Below, one piece after another: positions 34,672-42,351 of a stretch of 64,000 nucleotides of DNA. Both the position numbers and the translations under genes were made by a program. Below the pieces are notes generated by a model, which saw nothing but the letters and a program-made list of their open reading frames with translations, had not been told where the DNA came from and did not search any database. The stretch is from Flavobacterium sp. HTF (GTDB lineage: Bacteria; Bacteroidota; Bacteroidia; Flavobacteriales; Flavobacteriaceae), in the NCBI RefSeq assembly GCF_003105115.1, contig NZ_QETH01000006.1, forward strand, positions 52,888-116,887, in the 5' to 3' direction. Numbering within the stretch: the stretch's first letter is position 1; every line of letters begins with the position of its first letter.

Positions 34672-35250
34672 ATGAGCATAGAAAGAGAATTAAACAAACG
34701 CAGCGGATCGAAATGTGAACTTTGTGGCGCAACAGAAAACCTAAAAGTTTTCAGCGTTTTGCCAACTCAAAAAGGCGGAATTGACGAAAGTATATTGGCC
34801 TGCACTACCTGTATTGATCAAATCGAAAATCCTGACAAAGTAGATTTAAATCACTGGAGATGTCTCAATGATAGTATGTGGAATGAAAATGTTGCCGTAC
34901 AAGTTGTAGCCTGGAGAATGCTAAGCAGAATGCGCGCTGCAGGTTGGCCGCAGGAATTGCTTGATATGATGTATCTGGATGAGGATACGCTGGCATGGGC
35001 GCAGGCAACCGGAGAAGGCGAAGATGACGAAAACAAATTGGTTCACCGCGACAGTAACGGAGTTATTCTGGAACACGGAGATTCTGTAGTTTTAATAAAA
35101 GATTTAAAAGTAAAAGGATCAAGTATGGTTGCCAAACAGGGAACTGCCGTGAGAAACATTCGCCTTGACCACGAAAACGCTGAATATATTGAAGGAAAAG
35201 TAGATGGTCAGCAGATTGTTATTATTACGCAATACGTGAAGAAAATTTAG
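34672..35250 (+). CDS. PhnA-like zinc-ribbon protein
   Basis: 192 residues. The N-terminal CELCGA...CTTC (about residues 15-45) is a PhnA-type zinc ribbon, and the C-terminus (DSNGVILEHGDSVVLIKDLKVKGSS) is the PhnA beta-barrel domain. The Trp-rich central segment is longer than in E. coli PhnA. Despite the name, this family is not part of the C-P lyase and its role is unknown. No phosphonate genes are near. Confidence 0.85.
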   Translation: MSIERELNKRSGSKCELCGATENLKVFSVLPTQKGGIDESILACTTCIDQIENPDKVDLNHWRCLNDSMWNENVAVQVVAWRMLSRMRAAGWPQELLDMMYLDEDTLAWAQATGEGEDDENKLVHRDSNGVILEHGDSVVLIKDLKVKGSSMVAKQGTAVRNIRLDHENAEYIEGKVDGQQIVIITQYVKKI

Positions 35251-35263
35251 TTTTCTTGAGGTT

Positions 35264-35331
35264 CAAAGTGACAGAGTAGCAAAGGAACAAAGGTTTTTCA
35301 ACCTGATACCTGAAACTTGAAACTTGAAACC
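35264..35331 (+). repeat. 8-nt and 7-nt arrays side by side
   Basis: CAAAGTGA, CAGAGTAG, CAAAGGAA, CAAAGGTT (35264-35295, 8-nt) are followed by CCTGATA, CCTGAAA, CTTGAAA, CTTGAAA (35302-35329, 7-nt). They lie between the PhnA stop and the shared terminator. Confidence 0.75.
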
Positions 35332-35353
35332 AATAAAAAAAACTAAAACAAAA

Positions 35354-35386
35354 AAAAAGGCTGTTCAAAATCTGAACAGCCTTTTT
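35354..35386. terminator. Bidirectional terminator between the PhnA-like gene and 35407
   Basis: 14-bp arms (AAAAAGGCTGTTCA and complement) with a 5-nt loop lie in a convergent gap, flanked by A and T runs on the two sides. Confidence 0.9.
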
Positions 35387-35406
35387 AATTCTATATCTCC
35401 TGTAAA

Positions 35407-35853
35407 TTATCTTTGGAATAATTTATTGATTTGATCTTTTACGAATGGCTCAGAAACACTGCTTGTTGCAGATGCTGTTTCTTTGCTTGAAACCATAAAC
35501 TGAACTGTAGCTTTCTCAGGAAGAGCGCTTCCTGTGTAGTGCAACCAGATGTAGTTATTTGGTAACTCTAATTTAATGTCATATAATGGACTTGCTGTGA
35601 AACCATTCATAATAATAGTATAAAGACTTGAATAGTCATTATTTAAATTTCTGAATGAAAATTTTCTTAAAGATGAAGAATCGTCATCGTTTTGAATACT
35701 AGTGTAATAAACAGTATACTCGTCTCCAATTTTTTGAATGTAATTGTTATTTACTTTTCCTAATCTTTCAACTGGTACAGTTTCTAGAACTTTGATTTGT
35801 GCAAACGAAACAAAACTAAAAAGTAATACGGCAAGTGTAATAATCTTTTTCAT
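35407..35853 (-). CDS. Exported uncharacterised protein
   Basis: 148 residues with a signal peptide (VSFAQ at about 18). The mature part is beta-rich with repeated Tyr/Thr strands (GDEYTVYYTSIQ, YIWLHYTGSALPEK). No family is recognised. It is a single minus-strand gene bounded by a terminator and a 223-bp upstream gap. Confidence 0.65.
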   Translation of the reverse strand: MKKIITLAVLLFSFVSFAQIKVLETVPVERLGKVNNNYIQKIGDEYTVYYTSIQNDDDSSSLRKFSFRNLNNDYSSLYTIIMNGFTASPLYDIKLELPNNYIWLHYTGSALPEKATVQFMVSSKETASATSSVSEPFVKDQINKLFQR

Positions 35854-36076
35854 AGTGGAATTTGGGGTTAATTTTTACTAATGTTATAAGCGCCGAAATT
35901 ATGAAAAAATCTATCTAAATCCATTTTTTTCTTAACATTAAATTGTGAATATTAGTTAAAATTACAACATAAGCAAATCAACGAAGCATAACTTATTAAT
36001 AACAAATAAGTTAGAATAAATTCTTCGCTTCAAGATTTATCAATTTAATCAAAAAACTTCTTTAAATAGAGTCGTT

Positions 36077-37426
36077 TTACCTTTCTTCTTCTTTCTTAAC
36101 AACCTTTCTGGCCACTTCAATTTTAAACTTTTTGCCCTTCATTTTCTCGTCTTTGATGTTTTTCAGCAAATCTTTTACTTTATTAAAGCGAACTGCAGCA
36201 AACGAAATAAAATCTTTTACTTCAATCAGACCCAGATCATCTTTCTCCAGTTTTCCTTTTTGAGAAAAGAAACCCACAATATCAAATTTATTCAGTTTCG
36301 TTTTCTTTCCGCCGCTGATATAAATAGTCTGATATTCGGGTGGTTTTGGCAATGTTGTGGCATTATCAACAACCAGAACTTCCATTCCGTAGTCTACATA
36401 ATCCAGTTGTTTTTCACTTTCGTGGATGATCAGATATGCCGTTCCCGATGCCTGCATACGTGCAGTACGCCCGTTACGATGCGTAAATTCATCTTCTTTT
36501 AAAGGCAAATGATAATGAATTACGTGTTTCATTTCCGGAATATCCAGACCACGCGCCGCCAGATCGGTTGTTACCAGATAGCTGACACTTCCGTTTCTAA
36601 ACTGAATCAAAGCACGTTCACGTTCATCCTGATCCATTCCGCCATGATAATAAACAGAATAAATCCCTTTTTCGTTTAAAGTGTCACTTATACGTTCGGC
36701 TGCGTCACGATGGTTACAGAAAATAATTGCCGATTGCGATTTTAAGGAGCATATCAGATTAAACAAACTCTGCAATTTATCTTTTGATGGAGAAATTACC
36801 ATTTTCATGGAAAGGTTTGTCTTTTCTTCTTCTTCCGGAATAAAATCCAAAACAGTCGGATTAATAACTCTGGTATATTTCGGGATTTCAATATCTGAAG
36901 TAGCCGAAACCAGAATGCGTTTATTTAGTTTAGAAAGTTTTCCGATGATAAAAGACATTTGCTCATGGAAACCCAATTGCAATGACTTATCAAATTCGTC
37001 TAAAATTAAAGTCTGAATTTTATCCAGACGAAAAGTTCCTCTTTCTATATGGTCTGCAATTCTTCCAGGCGTTCCGATTAAGACAGCCGGCGGATTGCTT
37101 AAATTTTTAATTTCTGTATCAATAGAATGTCCGCCATAGCAGATATTTACTTTATAATCGGTTCCCATTTTCTTCCAAACCTGCTCAATCTGCAAACCCA
37201 ATTCTCTTGAAGGAACCAAAATTAAACACTGCACCGAAAGAATTTCCGGCTGAAGTAATTCTAAAACAGGCAGTAAAAAAGCCAGCGTTTTTCCCGATCC
37301 GGTCGGAGAAAGCAATAAAACATTACTATCATTAAGAATTGCATCCTGTGCAACTTCCTGCATTTCGTTTAAACTCTGAATCCCTAAATTCGAAAGTATA
37401 TTGTTGGAATGGTGTTTTTTATTCAT
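36077..37426 (-). CDS. DEAD-box-family RNA helicase, DbpA-like
   Basis: 449 residues. Q-like start, Walker A SPTGSGKT, motif II as DEFD (not DEAD) in LILDEFDKSLQ, motif III SAT, then motifs YHGGMDQDERE, DLAARGLDIP and HRNGRTAR. The C-terminal ~75 residues (DIVGFFSQKGKLEKDDLGLIEV...) resemble the DbpA RNA-binding domain that recognises 23S rRNA hairpin 92. It likely remodels RNA in ribosome assembly. The Asp-Glu-Phe-Asp box is an unusual variant. Confidence 0.9.
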   Translation of the reverse strand: MNKKHHSNNILSNLGIQSLNEMQEVAQDAILNDSNVLLLSPTGSGKTLAFLLPVLELLQPEILSVQCLILVPSRELGLQIEQVWKKMGTDYKVNICYGGHSIDTEIKNLSNPPAVLIGTPGRIADHIERGTFRLDKIQTLILDEFDKSLQLGFHEQMSFIIGKLSKLNKRILVSATSDIEIPKYTRVINPTVLDFIPEEEEKTNLSMKMVISPSKDKLQSLFNLICSLKSQSAIIFCNHRDAAERISDTLNEKGIYSVYYHGGMDQDERERALIQFRNGSVSYLVTTDLAARGLDIPEMKHVIHYHLPLKEDEFTHRNGRTARMQASGTAYLIIHESEKQLDYVDYGMEVLVVDNATTLPKPPEYQTIYISGGKKTKLNKFDIVGFFSQKGKLEKDDLGLIEVKDFISFAAVRFNKVKDLLKNIKDEKMKGKKFKIEVARKVVKKEEER

Positions 37427-37504
37427 TTTGCAAAAGTAATTAAAAGTTTCAGGTTTTAAGTTTTCTTTTGTTTCAAGTTATTTTTAACCACTATGCTTTT
37501 TTTA

Positions 37505-37621
37505 AACCGCAAAGAGCGCAAAGGTTTTTTTACAAGCAAGGTTTTATTAAACACAAAGTTTGCAAAGCTTTATGAAACAAATCTTTGCGAACTTTGCGTA
37601 AACCTTTGCGGCTTTGCGGTT
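37505..37621. repeat. Inverted repeat of GCAAAG/CTTTGCG units
   Basis: Left arm 37505-37533 (AACCGCAAAGAGCGCAAAGG and further) and right arm 37598-37621 (CCTTTGCGGCTTTGCGGTT) are near-complements around a ~64-bp middle made of similar CAAAG and CTTTGCG units. It lies in the 270-bp gap between the divergent helicase and peptidase genes. Confidence 0.7.
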
Positions 37622-37696
37622 AAAAACACAAAGCACAACCCCAAACCCGAAACAAATAAAAACCTTTATATTTGAATTTCTATTAAAACCAAAATC

Positions 37697-39424
37697 ATGA
37701 AACTTTTTACATTTCCCATTTTACTTTTCACAATCGCAATTTTCGCCCAAAACAATAAAAAATACGATACTTTTTTTGAAAAAGGAAATGGAAATCAGGC
37801 CGCAGATTACCAGGAAACCATTAATTATTATACGATGCTGGCGCATGATTTTCCGGCGATACAAATGCTTGAAATGGGTTTGACAGATTCCGGATATCCG
37901 TTACACATGATTACTTTTAATCCTGATAAAGTATTTGATTTTAATGAAATCCAGAAAAAGAAAGCAGTTCTGTTGGTCAATAACGGAATTCACGCTGGAG
38001 AACCTGACGGAATTGACGCAACCATGCAATTGTTCAGGGATTTGGCTTTAGGAAAAATCAAAGCGCCAAAAAACACCGTTATCGTCACGATTCCGGTGTA
38101 TAATATTGGTGGGGCTTTAAACAGAAATTCGACTACAAGAGCCAATCAGGATGGGCCCGAAATTTATGGTTTTAGGGGAAATGCCCGAAATTATGATCTG
38201 AATCGTGATTTAATGAAATCAGACACCCGAAATACAAAAAGTTTTGTAGAGATTTTCCAGAAAATAAATGCCGATGTTTTTATCGATAATCATGTTAGTA
38301 ATGGTTCTGATTATCAATACAAACTGACTTACATCATGACGCAGCACAATAAACTTGGGACTGTATTAGGCAATTTTATGAATACGGAAATGATGCCGGC
38401 TTTGGTAAAAGATCTGCAAAACAAAAAAATCGAAACAACACCCTACGTAGATTCTTTTAAAGATACGCCAGACAAAGGTTTTGGTCAGTTTGTTGACAGT
38501 CCGCGATATACTACGGGCTATACTTCTTTGTTTAATACAATTGGTTTTGTGGTCGAAACACACATGCTGAAAAAGTACGCAGAACGCGTAAAAGTTACTT
38601 ACGAATACATGAAATCTACAATCGATTTTATGGATGCGAATTACCAGAAAATCAAAGATTTGAGACTAAAAAACCTCGAACAATACCAGCCTAAGAAAAG
38701 TTACACTCTGAAATGGGAAATGGACAGTACCAAAACCACCAAATTTTCTTTTTTAGGTTATGAGGCAGGTTACAAAAAAAGCGACGCTACCACCGGAGAT
38801 CGTTTGTATTATGACCGAACCAAACCGTACAAAAAAGACGTTCCGTACATCAAAGAATTCAAGTCGGTTAAGGAAGTTGTGATCCCGACGGCTTATATCA
38901 TTCCGCGTGGGTATTGGAATATTATTGACCTTTTAAAGAACAATAATATCAGTTTTTCTCAGCTAAAAAACGATACGATTATAGAAGTGGAAACCTACAG
39001 AATTGCCGATTTTAAAACCGTTCCGTCTGCGTACGAAGGGCATTATGCACACAGAAATACAACGATAACTTCTAAAATAGTCAAAATCGCTTTCGCGAAA
39101 GGAGATTACCTGGTTCCTACCAACCAAAAAGGTGTAAAATATCTTCTTGAAGCTTTTGAACCGGAAGGCGTTGATTCGTTTTTTAACTGGAATTTCTTCG
39201 ATGCTATTTTACAGCAAAAAGAACATTTTTCTGATTATGTTTTTGAAGATACTGCTGCAAAATTATTAAAAGAGAATCCTGCTCTAAAAGCTGAATTAGA
39301 AAACAAAAAACAAACCGATGCAGCATTTGCTAAAAACCCGGAAGCGCAGTTAGAATGGATTTATAAGCATTCTGTTTATTATGAAAAGGCACATTTGCAG
39401 TATCCTGTTTATCGGGTTTTGTAA
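37697..39424 (+). CDS. Secreted M14-family zinc carboxypeptidase
   Basis: 575 residues, signal peptide to about IFAQ. The zinc motif HAGEPDG has His99 and Glu102, and the third ligand is probably the His in FIDNHVSNG near 200. The catalytic Glu is plausibly in GFVVETHM near residue 286. The C-terminal ~250 residues are an added domain of unknown type. It would release C-terminal residues or cleave muropeptide-like substrates outside the inner membrane. Confidence 0.9.
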   Translation: MKLFTFPILLFTIAIFAQNNKKYDTFFEKGNGNQAADYQETINYYTMLAHDFPAIQMLEMGLTDSGYPLHMITFNPDKVFDFNEIQKKKAVLLVNNGIHAGEPDGIDATMQLFRDLALGKIKAPKNTVIVTIPVYNIGGALNRNSTTRANQDGPEIYGFRGNARNYDLNRDLMKSDTRNTKSFVEIFQKINADVFIDNHVSNGSDYQYKLTYIMTQHNKLGTVLGNFMNTEMMPALVKDLQNKKIETTPYVDSFKDTPDKGFGQFVDSPRYTTGYTSLFNTIGFVVETHMLKKYAERVKVTYEYMKSTIDFMDANYQKIKDLRLKNLEQYQPKKSYTLKWEMDSTKTTKFSFLGYEAGYKKSDATTGDRLYYDRTKPYKKDVPYIKEFKSVKEVVIPTAYIIPRGYWNIIDLLKNNNISFSQLKNDTIIEVETYRIADFKTVPSAYEGHYAHRNTTITSKIVKIAFAKGDYLVPTNQKGVKYLLEAFEPEGVDSFFNWNFFDAILQQKEHFSDYVFEDTAAKLLKENPALKAELENKKQTDAAFAKNPEAQLEWIYKHSVYYEKAHLQYPVYRVL

Positions 39425-39639
39425 GTTTTTTTTAACCGAATGGCGCTAAGGTTTTTTGAATTTGTAGTGATTTAAAAAAAACGCTAAGATCGCAAAGCTG
39501 TGAACAAACTTTGTCAAAGTCTTATTGTGTTTTCCCGTAAGGTATAATCCAGTTATTCAATAATTTGTTTATAATTGCAAAAAAATTAACAAGAATTAAG
39601 CTCTTTAATTAATCTTCAAAAACACAAAACCCAATGATT

Positions 39640-40134
39640 ATGAAAAAAATATTATTATTTTTAGGAATTTTGCTTTTAACAACTTCTTGTAAAAAAAGCA
39701 AACAAGAAAAACTACAAAATGAAATTGAAAGCAAGATCAAAATACAACTAAATGACCCTAACAGTTATGAGTTTAATTATTTCTATTTAGATTCTTTAGA
39801 ATACATGACAAATAAAGAAGAAATCAAAATAATTTTAAAAGATATTCAAAATCTTAACAAACAAAAAGACGTAAAATCAGAAAAAATGGTATCTCTTTTA
39901 AAATCAAAAAGTGAATTTCTACAATCATTAAATAAAAATAAATACAAGGGAACCTTTTCATTTAGAGCCAACAATAAATTTGGAGCTAAAATTTTAGCTG
40001 AATATGCTTTTGAGGCTGATAGTACTTATACAGTATTATATCTAATAAACAACAATAAAGATACAATATACAAGGACGAAGTAATTATAAATGATGAAAT
40101 AACTAAAGACATAAAGAAATTACAGCAAAATTAA
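39640..40134 (+). CDS. Uncharacterised lipoprotein
   Basis: About 164 residues from MKKILLFLG (a Met two codons earlier is equally possible). The lipobox is LLTTSCKK. The mature part is Lys/Asn-rich and helical (KSKQEKLQNEIESKIKIQL) with a C-terminal beta stretch. No family is recognised. It is isolated, preceded by a 209-bp gap and followed by a GC-rich inverted repeat. Confidence 0.6.
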   Translation: MKKILLFLGILLLTTSCKKSKQEKLQNEIESKIKIQLNDPNSYEFNYFYLDSLEYMTNKEEIKIILKDIQNLNKQKDVKSEKMVSLLKSKSEFLQSLNKNKYKGTFSFRANNKFGAKILAEYAFEADSTYTVLYLINNNKDTIYKDEVIINDEITKDIKKLQQN

Positions 40135-40141
40135 ACCCCAT

Positions 40142-40219
40142 GCTAGCGCGAGCGTTCCGCTCGTGAACGCAATCCAAATAAAAATGAATAATAGTCACGA
40201 GCGGGACGCTCGCGCTAGC
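40142..40219. repeat. GC-rich inverted repeat (REP-like)
   Basis: Arms of about 26 bp (40142-40168 and 40194-40219; first bases GCTAGCGCGAGCG) pair with one mismatch around a ~26-nt AT-rich spacer. High G+C sets it apart from its surroundings. The text that follows (CTCGTTCCTCGAAATGAC) resembles a common Bacteroidota intergenic repeat, so this is a composite of dispersed repeats. Confidence 0.8.
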
Positions 40220-40300
40220 GAAGGTGATTTCTCGTTCCTCGAAATGACAAAAAAGCCGTCGTGTTTTCTCGCGCCAGCGAAACATAAAACCAAACAGCAC

Positions 40301-40337
40301 AAAAAAGCCTGATAAATTAATTTTATCAGGCTTTTTT
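40301..40337. terminator. Rho-independent terminator, bidirectional
   Basis: 16-bp arms (AAAAAAGCCTGATAAA and complement) with a TTAAT loop and a T9 run, between convergent genes. Confidence 0.88.
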
Positions 40338-40354
40338 TTTGTGAAAAGAATAAA

Positions 40355-40435
40355 TTATTTATCCTTCAATATTTTCTCTAAAAACTCCACTTTATCTTTT
40401 TCGGACTGAACCAGACGTTCGTAAAGTTTTTTAAT
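40355..40435 (-). pseudogene. Possible C-terminal stub of a lost gene (coiled-coil, 26 codons)
   Basis: On the minus strand a frame reads IKKLYERLVQSEKDKVEFLE and ends in TAA at 40355-40357. It is a heptad-like helix of the kind found at the C-terminus of XRE-type regulators. The codon before it is an in-frame TAG, and the stub overlaps the end of the Nudix gene in another frame. It is probably the tail of a deleted gene. Confidence 0.3.
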
Positions 40436-41039
40436 CTACTTTGACTTTTATTTCCTCTGCAAACAACAATTTGATGTTTTCGTAGGAATTTTTTAAGGCC
40501 TCTTTTATTTCAACAGGGTTAAGCCACGCTACTTTTTCGATGCCTTCTTCTGCCTGTCCGTGCGGAATTCCTTCAAAATCAGATTTCATTTCGAACCAGT
40601 GCGTGATTTTGAGTTTATATTTTCCGTTGCGTTTAAAAACGTGATATGTCTTTTCTAATTTACTGATAATTTTTAATTTACCAACACCTGTTTCCTCTTC
40701 AACTTCACGCATGGCAGTGTCTTCAATCTCCTCGCCTTTCTCGATTCCTCCTTTTGGAAGATCCCATTTTCCGTTTCTGAAAATGAATAAAACTTCGCCC
40801 TTTTTGTTATAAACCAATCCTCCTCCGGCTTTGTTGACCGGGATTTTGGCTTTTAGGGTTTTCATTATTTCACTTTCGTCGGGATGGTATAAACAGGCTT
40901 TTTGAATTTTATTTTGAAAAATTTTTACTATAAGTTGTTCGATATCAATACTTTCAAGCAAGAACAATTGAAAATCTGTTTCCTTTGAGATTTCATTTGT
41001 CAAAAAAAGTGGTTTGTCGTTTACAAAAACTTTATACAT
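40431..41039 (-). CDS. Nudix hydrolase
   Basis: 202 residues. The Nudix box GGIEKGEEIEDTAMREVEEE (G-x5-E-x7-REUxEE-xGU) spans about residues 97-119. An ~80-residue N-terminal extension precedes it. It would cleave a nucleoside diphosphate linked to another group; the substrate is not evident. Its start codon is only 7 bp from the divergent pyrE start, so its promoter must lie inside pyrE. Confidence 0.9.
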   Translation of the reverse strand: MYKVFVNDKPLFLTNEISKETDFQLFLLESIDIEQLIVKIFQNKIQKACLYHPDESEIMKTLKAKIPVNKAGGGLVYNKKGEVLFIFRNGKWDLPKGGIEKGEEIEDTAMREVEEETGVGKLKIISKLEKTYHVFKRNGKYKLKITHWFEMKSDFEGIPHGQAEEGIEKVAWLNPVEIKEALKNSYENIKLLFAEEIKVKVD

Positions 41040-41042
41040 TTG
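41013..41042 (+). promoter_or_regulatory. Bacteroidota-type promoter of pyrE, inside the Nudix 5' end
   Basis: TTTG (41013-41016), 18 bp, TACATTTG (41035-41042). The -7 box ends 4 bp before the pyrE ATG at 41047, so the RNA would start at or next to the start codon. The promoter lies across the first codons of the opposing Nudix gene. Confidence 0.78.
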
Positions 41043-41046
41043 TAGT

Positions 41047-41694
41047 ATGATTTTTAATAAAGATACAGCCGAAAAAACAGCCGAATTGCTTTTGCAAATA
41101 AATGCAATTAAATTGAATCCAGAAAATCCTTTTACATGGGCTTCTGGATGGAAATCTCCTATTTACTGCGATAATAGGTTAATTCTTTCATTTCCACCCA
41201 TCAGAAATTACGTTCGTGATGAGTTTGCCAAAAACATAGAAAAACAATTTGGAAAACCAGATGTCATTGCCGGTGTTGCCACAGGTGCTATCGGAATTGG
41301 TATTCTTGTGGCCGAAAGCCTTGGATTGCCGTTTGTATACGTGCGCCCTGAAGCCAAAAAACACGGAAGACAAAATCAGGTAGAAGGTTTTTTGCAAAAA
41401 GGACAAAATGTTGTTGTAGTTGAGGATTTGATCAGTACAGGAAACAGCAGCTTAATGGCTGTTGAAGCTTTGCGTAATGAAGGTGCCAATATCAAAGGAA
41501 TGGCAGCGATTTTTACCTATGGTTTTAATGTAGCAGAAGAAAACTTCAAAAACGCCAATATCGATTTATACACCCTGAGCAATTATGAAAACTTGTTGAA
41601 CTTAGCGGTAGAAAAACAATACATTACTGAAGATCAACAATCTGCTTTACAGGAATGGAATGAAATTCCGTCTACCTGGGGACAGGAAGAATAA
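41047..41694 (+). CDS. pyrE: Orotate phosphoribosyltransferase
   Basis: 215 residues from MIFNKDTAEK. A longer frame from 41014 falls inside the Nudix gene and its promoter, so I reject it. It converts orotate plus PRPP to OMP in pyrimidine synthesis. Landmarks are NPFTWASGWKSPIYCDNR near 20-37, GVATGAIGIG near 75, and the PRPP motif VVVVEDLISTGNSS near 120. The ATG is 7 bp from the Nudix start. Confidence 0.95.
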   Translation: MIFNKDTAEKTAELLLQINAIKLNPENPFTWASGWKSPIYCDNRLILSFPPIRNYVRDEFAKNIEKQFGKPDVIAGVATGAIGIGILVAESLGLPFVYVRPEAKKHGRQNQVEGFLQKGQNVVVVEDLISTGNSSLMAVEALRNEGANIKGMAAIFTYGFNVAEENFKNANIDLYTLSNYENLLNLAVEKQYITEDQQSALQEWNEIPSTWGQEE

Positions 41695-41715
41695 TTTTAG
41701 ATTATTCCGGTGTCA

Positions 41716-41777
41716 CTTTGCAAACTTTGCGTAATTATATACAAAATTCACAAAAAAGCCTTGCGCCCTTTGCGGTT
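41716..41777 (+). repeat. Array of CTTTGCG units between pyrE and next gene
   Basis: CTTTGCAAA, CTTTGCGTAA, then after a short AT gap CTTGCGCC, CTTTGCGG. Same family as 37505-37621. It ends 33 bp before the next gene. Confidence 0.6.
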
Positions 41778-41809
41778 AAATAAACCAGATTTAATTAAAC
41801 AAAAAATAT

Positions 41810-42202
41810 ATGAACTTAGAAAGTCCAAAAGTTACTGTTCAGAAATCAGCTCAGGATTTATTTGATTTGCTGACTGATGTTAAGAATTTTGAAAAATTAA
41901 TGCCGGACAATATTGCTAAATTTGAAGTTATCGGCGAAGATGCTTTTATTTTTGGATTGAAAGGTATGCCGGAAATCAAATTAAAAATGAAAGAAAAAGT
42001 AGCTCCAAACAAGATTGTTCTGGGTGCTGCAAGTGATAAGCTTCCGTTTACGCTGGTTTCTAACATTGATAGTGTTTCTGATTCAGAAAGCGCTGTTGAG
42101 CTGGTTTTTGATGGTGAATTCAACGCTATGATGGCAATGATGATCAAAGGCCCAATCAGCAAGTTTATTGAAACTTTAGCAACAAATATGACGAAATTGT
42201 AA
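41810..42202 (+). CDS. SRPBCC-fold protein downstream of pyrE
   Basis: 130 residues. The start QKSAQDLFDLLTDVKNFEKLMPDNI and the later strand pairs fit a START/SRPBCC fold of the polyketide-cyclase-like type. No catalytic residues can be assigned. It sits between pyrE and a terminator. Its role is unknown. Confidence 0.75.
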   Translation: MNLESPKVTVQKSAQDLFDLLTDVKNFEKLMPDNIAKFEVIGEDAFIFGLKGMPEIKLKMKEKVAPNKIVLGAASDKLPFTLVSNIDSVSDSESAVELVFDGEFNAMMAMMIKGPISKFIETLATNMTKL

Positions 42203-42224
42203 TTAGCAATTGTCAATTATAAAT

Positions 42225-42252
42225 AAAAGCCCGGTTTAATGATCGGGCTTTT
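42225..42252 (+). terminator. Terminator after the SRPBCC-fold gene
   Basis: 9-bp arms (AAAAGCCCG/CGGGCTTTT) with a 10-nt loop and a T run. Confidence 0.82.
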
Positions 42253-42317
42253 TTTATTTAGCCATAGATTAATGGATTAAAATAATTTTGGCTGTAAGAG
42301 ATGAGTATCAAAAAAAT

Positions 42318-42351
42318 CTTAGAGCCTTAGCATCTCAGAACCTTAGCAACT
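42318..42351 (+). repeat. 8-nt periodic array reaching the birA stop
   Basis: CTTAGAGC, CTTAGCAT, CTCAGAAC, CTTAGCAA, CT... Unit for unit it resembles Array B before coaD. The array ends at the birA stop (42352). Confidence 0.78.

Noticed and set aside
37493..37675. 60-codon frame through the CTTTGCG inverted repeat
   Set aside because: Its codons are the repeat units; the DNA is explained by the repeat.
40142..40219. MITE or insertion sequence call for the GC-rich inverted repeat
   Set aside because: No target duplication or transposase is visible, so I list it only as a repeat.
41014..41046. Upstream Met for pyrE
   Set aside because: It would begin inside the Nudix 5' end and overlap the -7 box; MIFNKDTAEK matches the family start.
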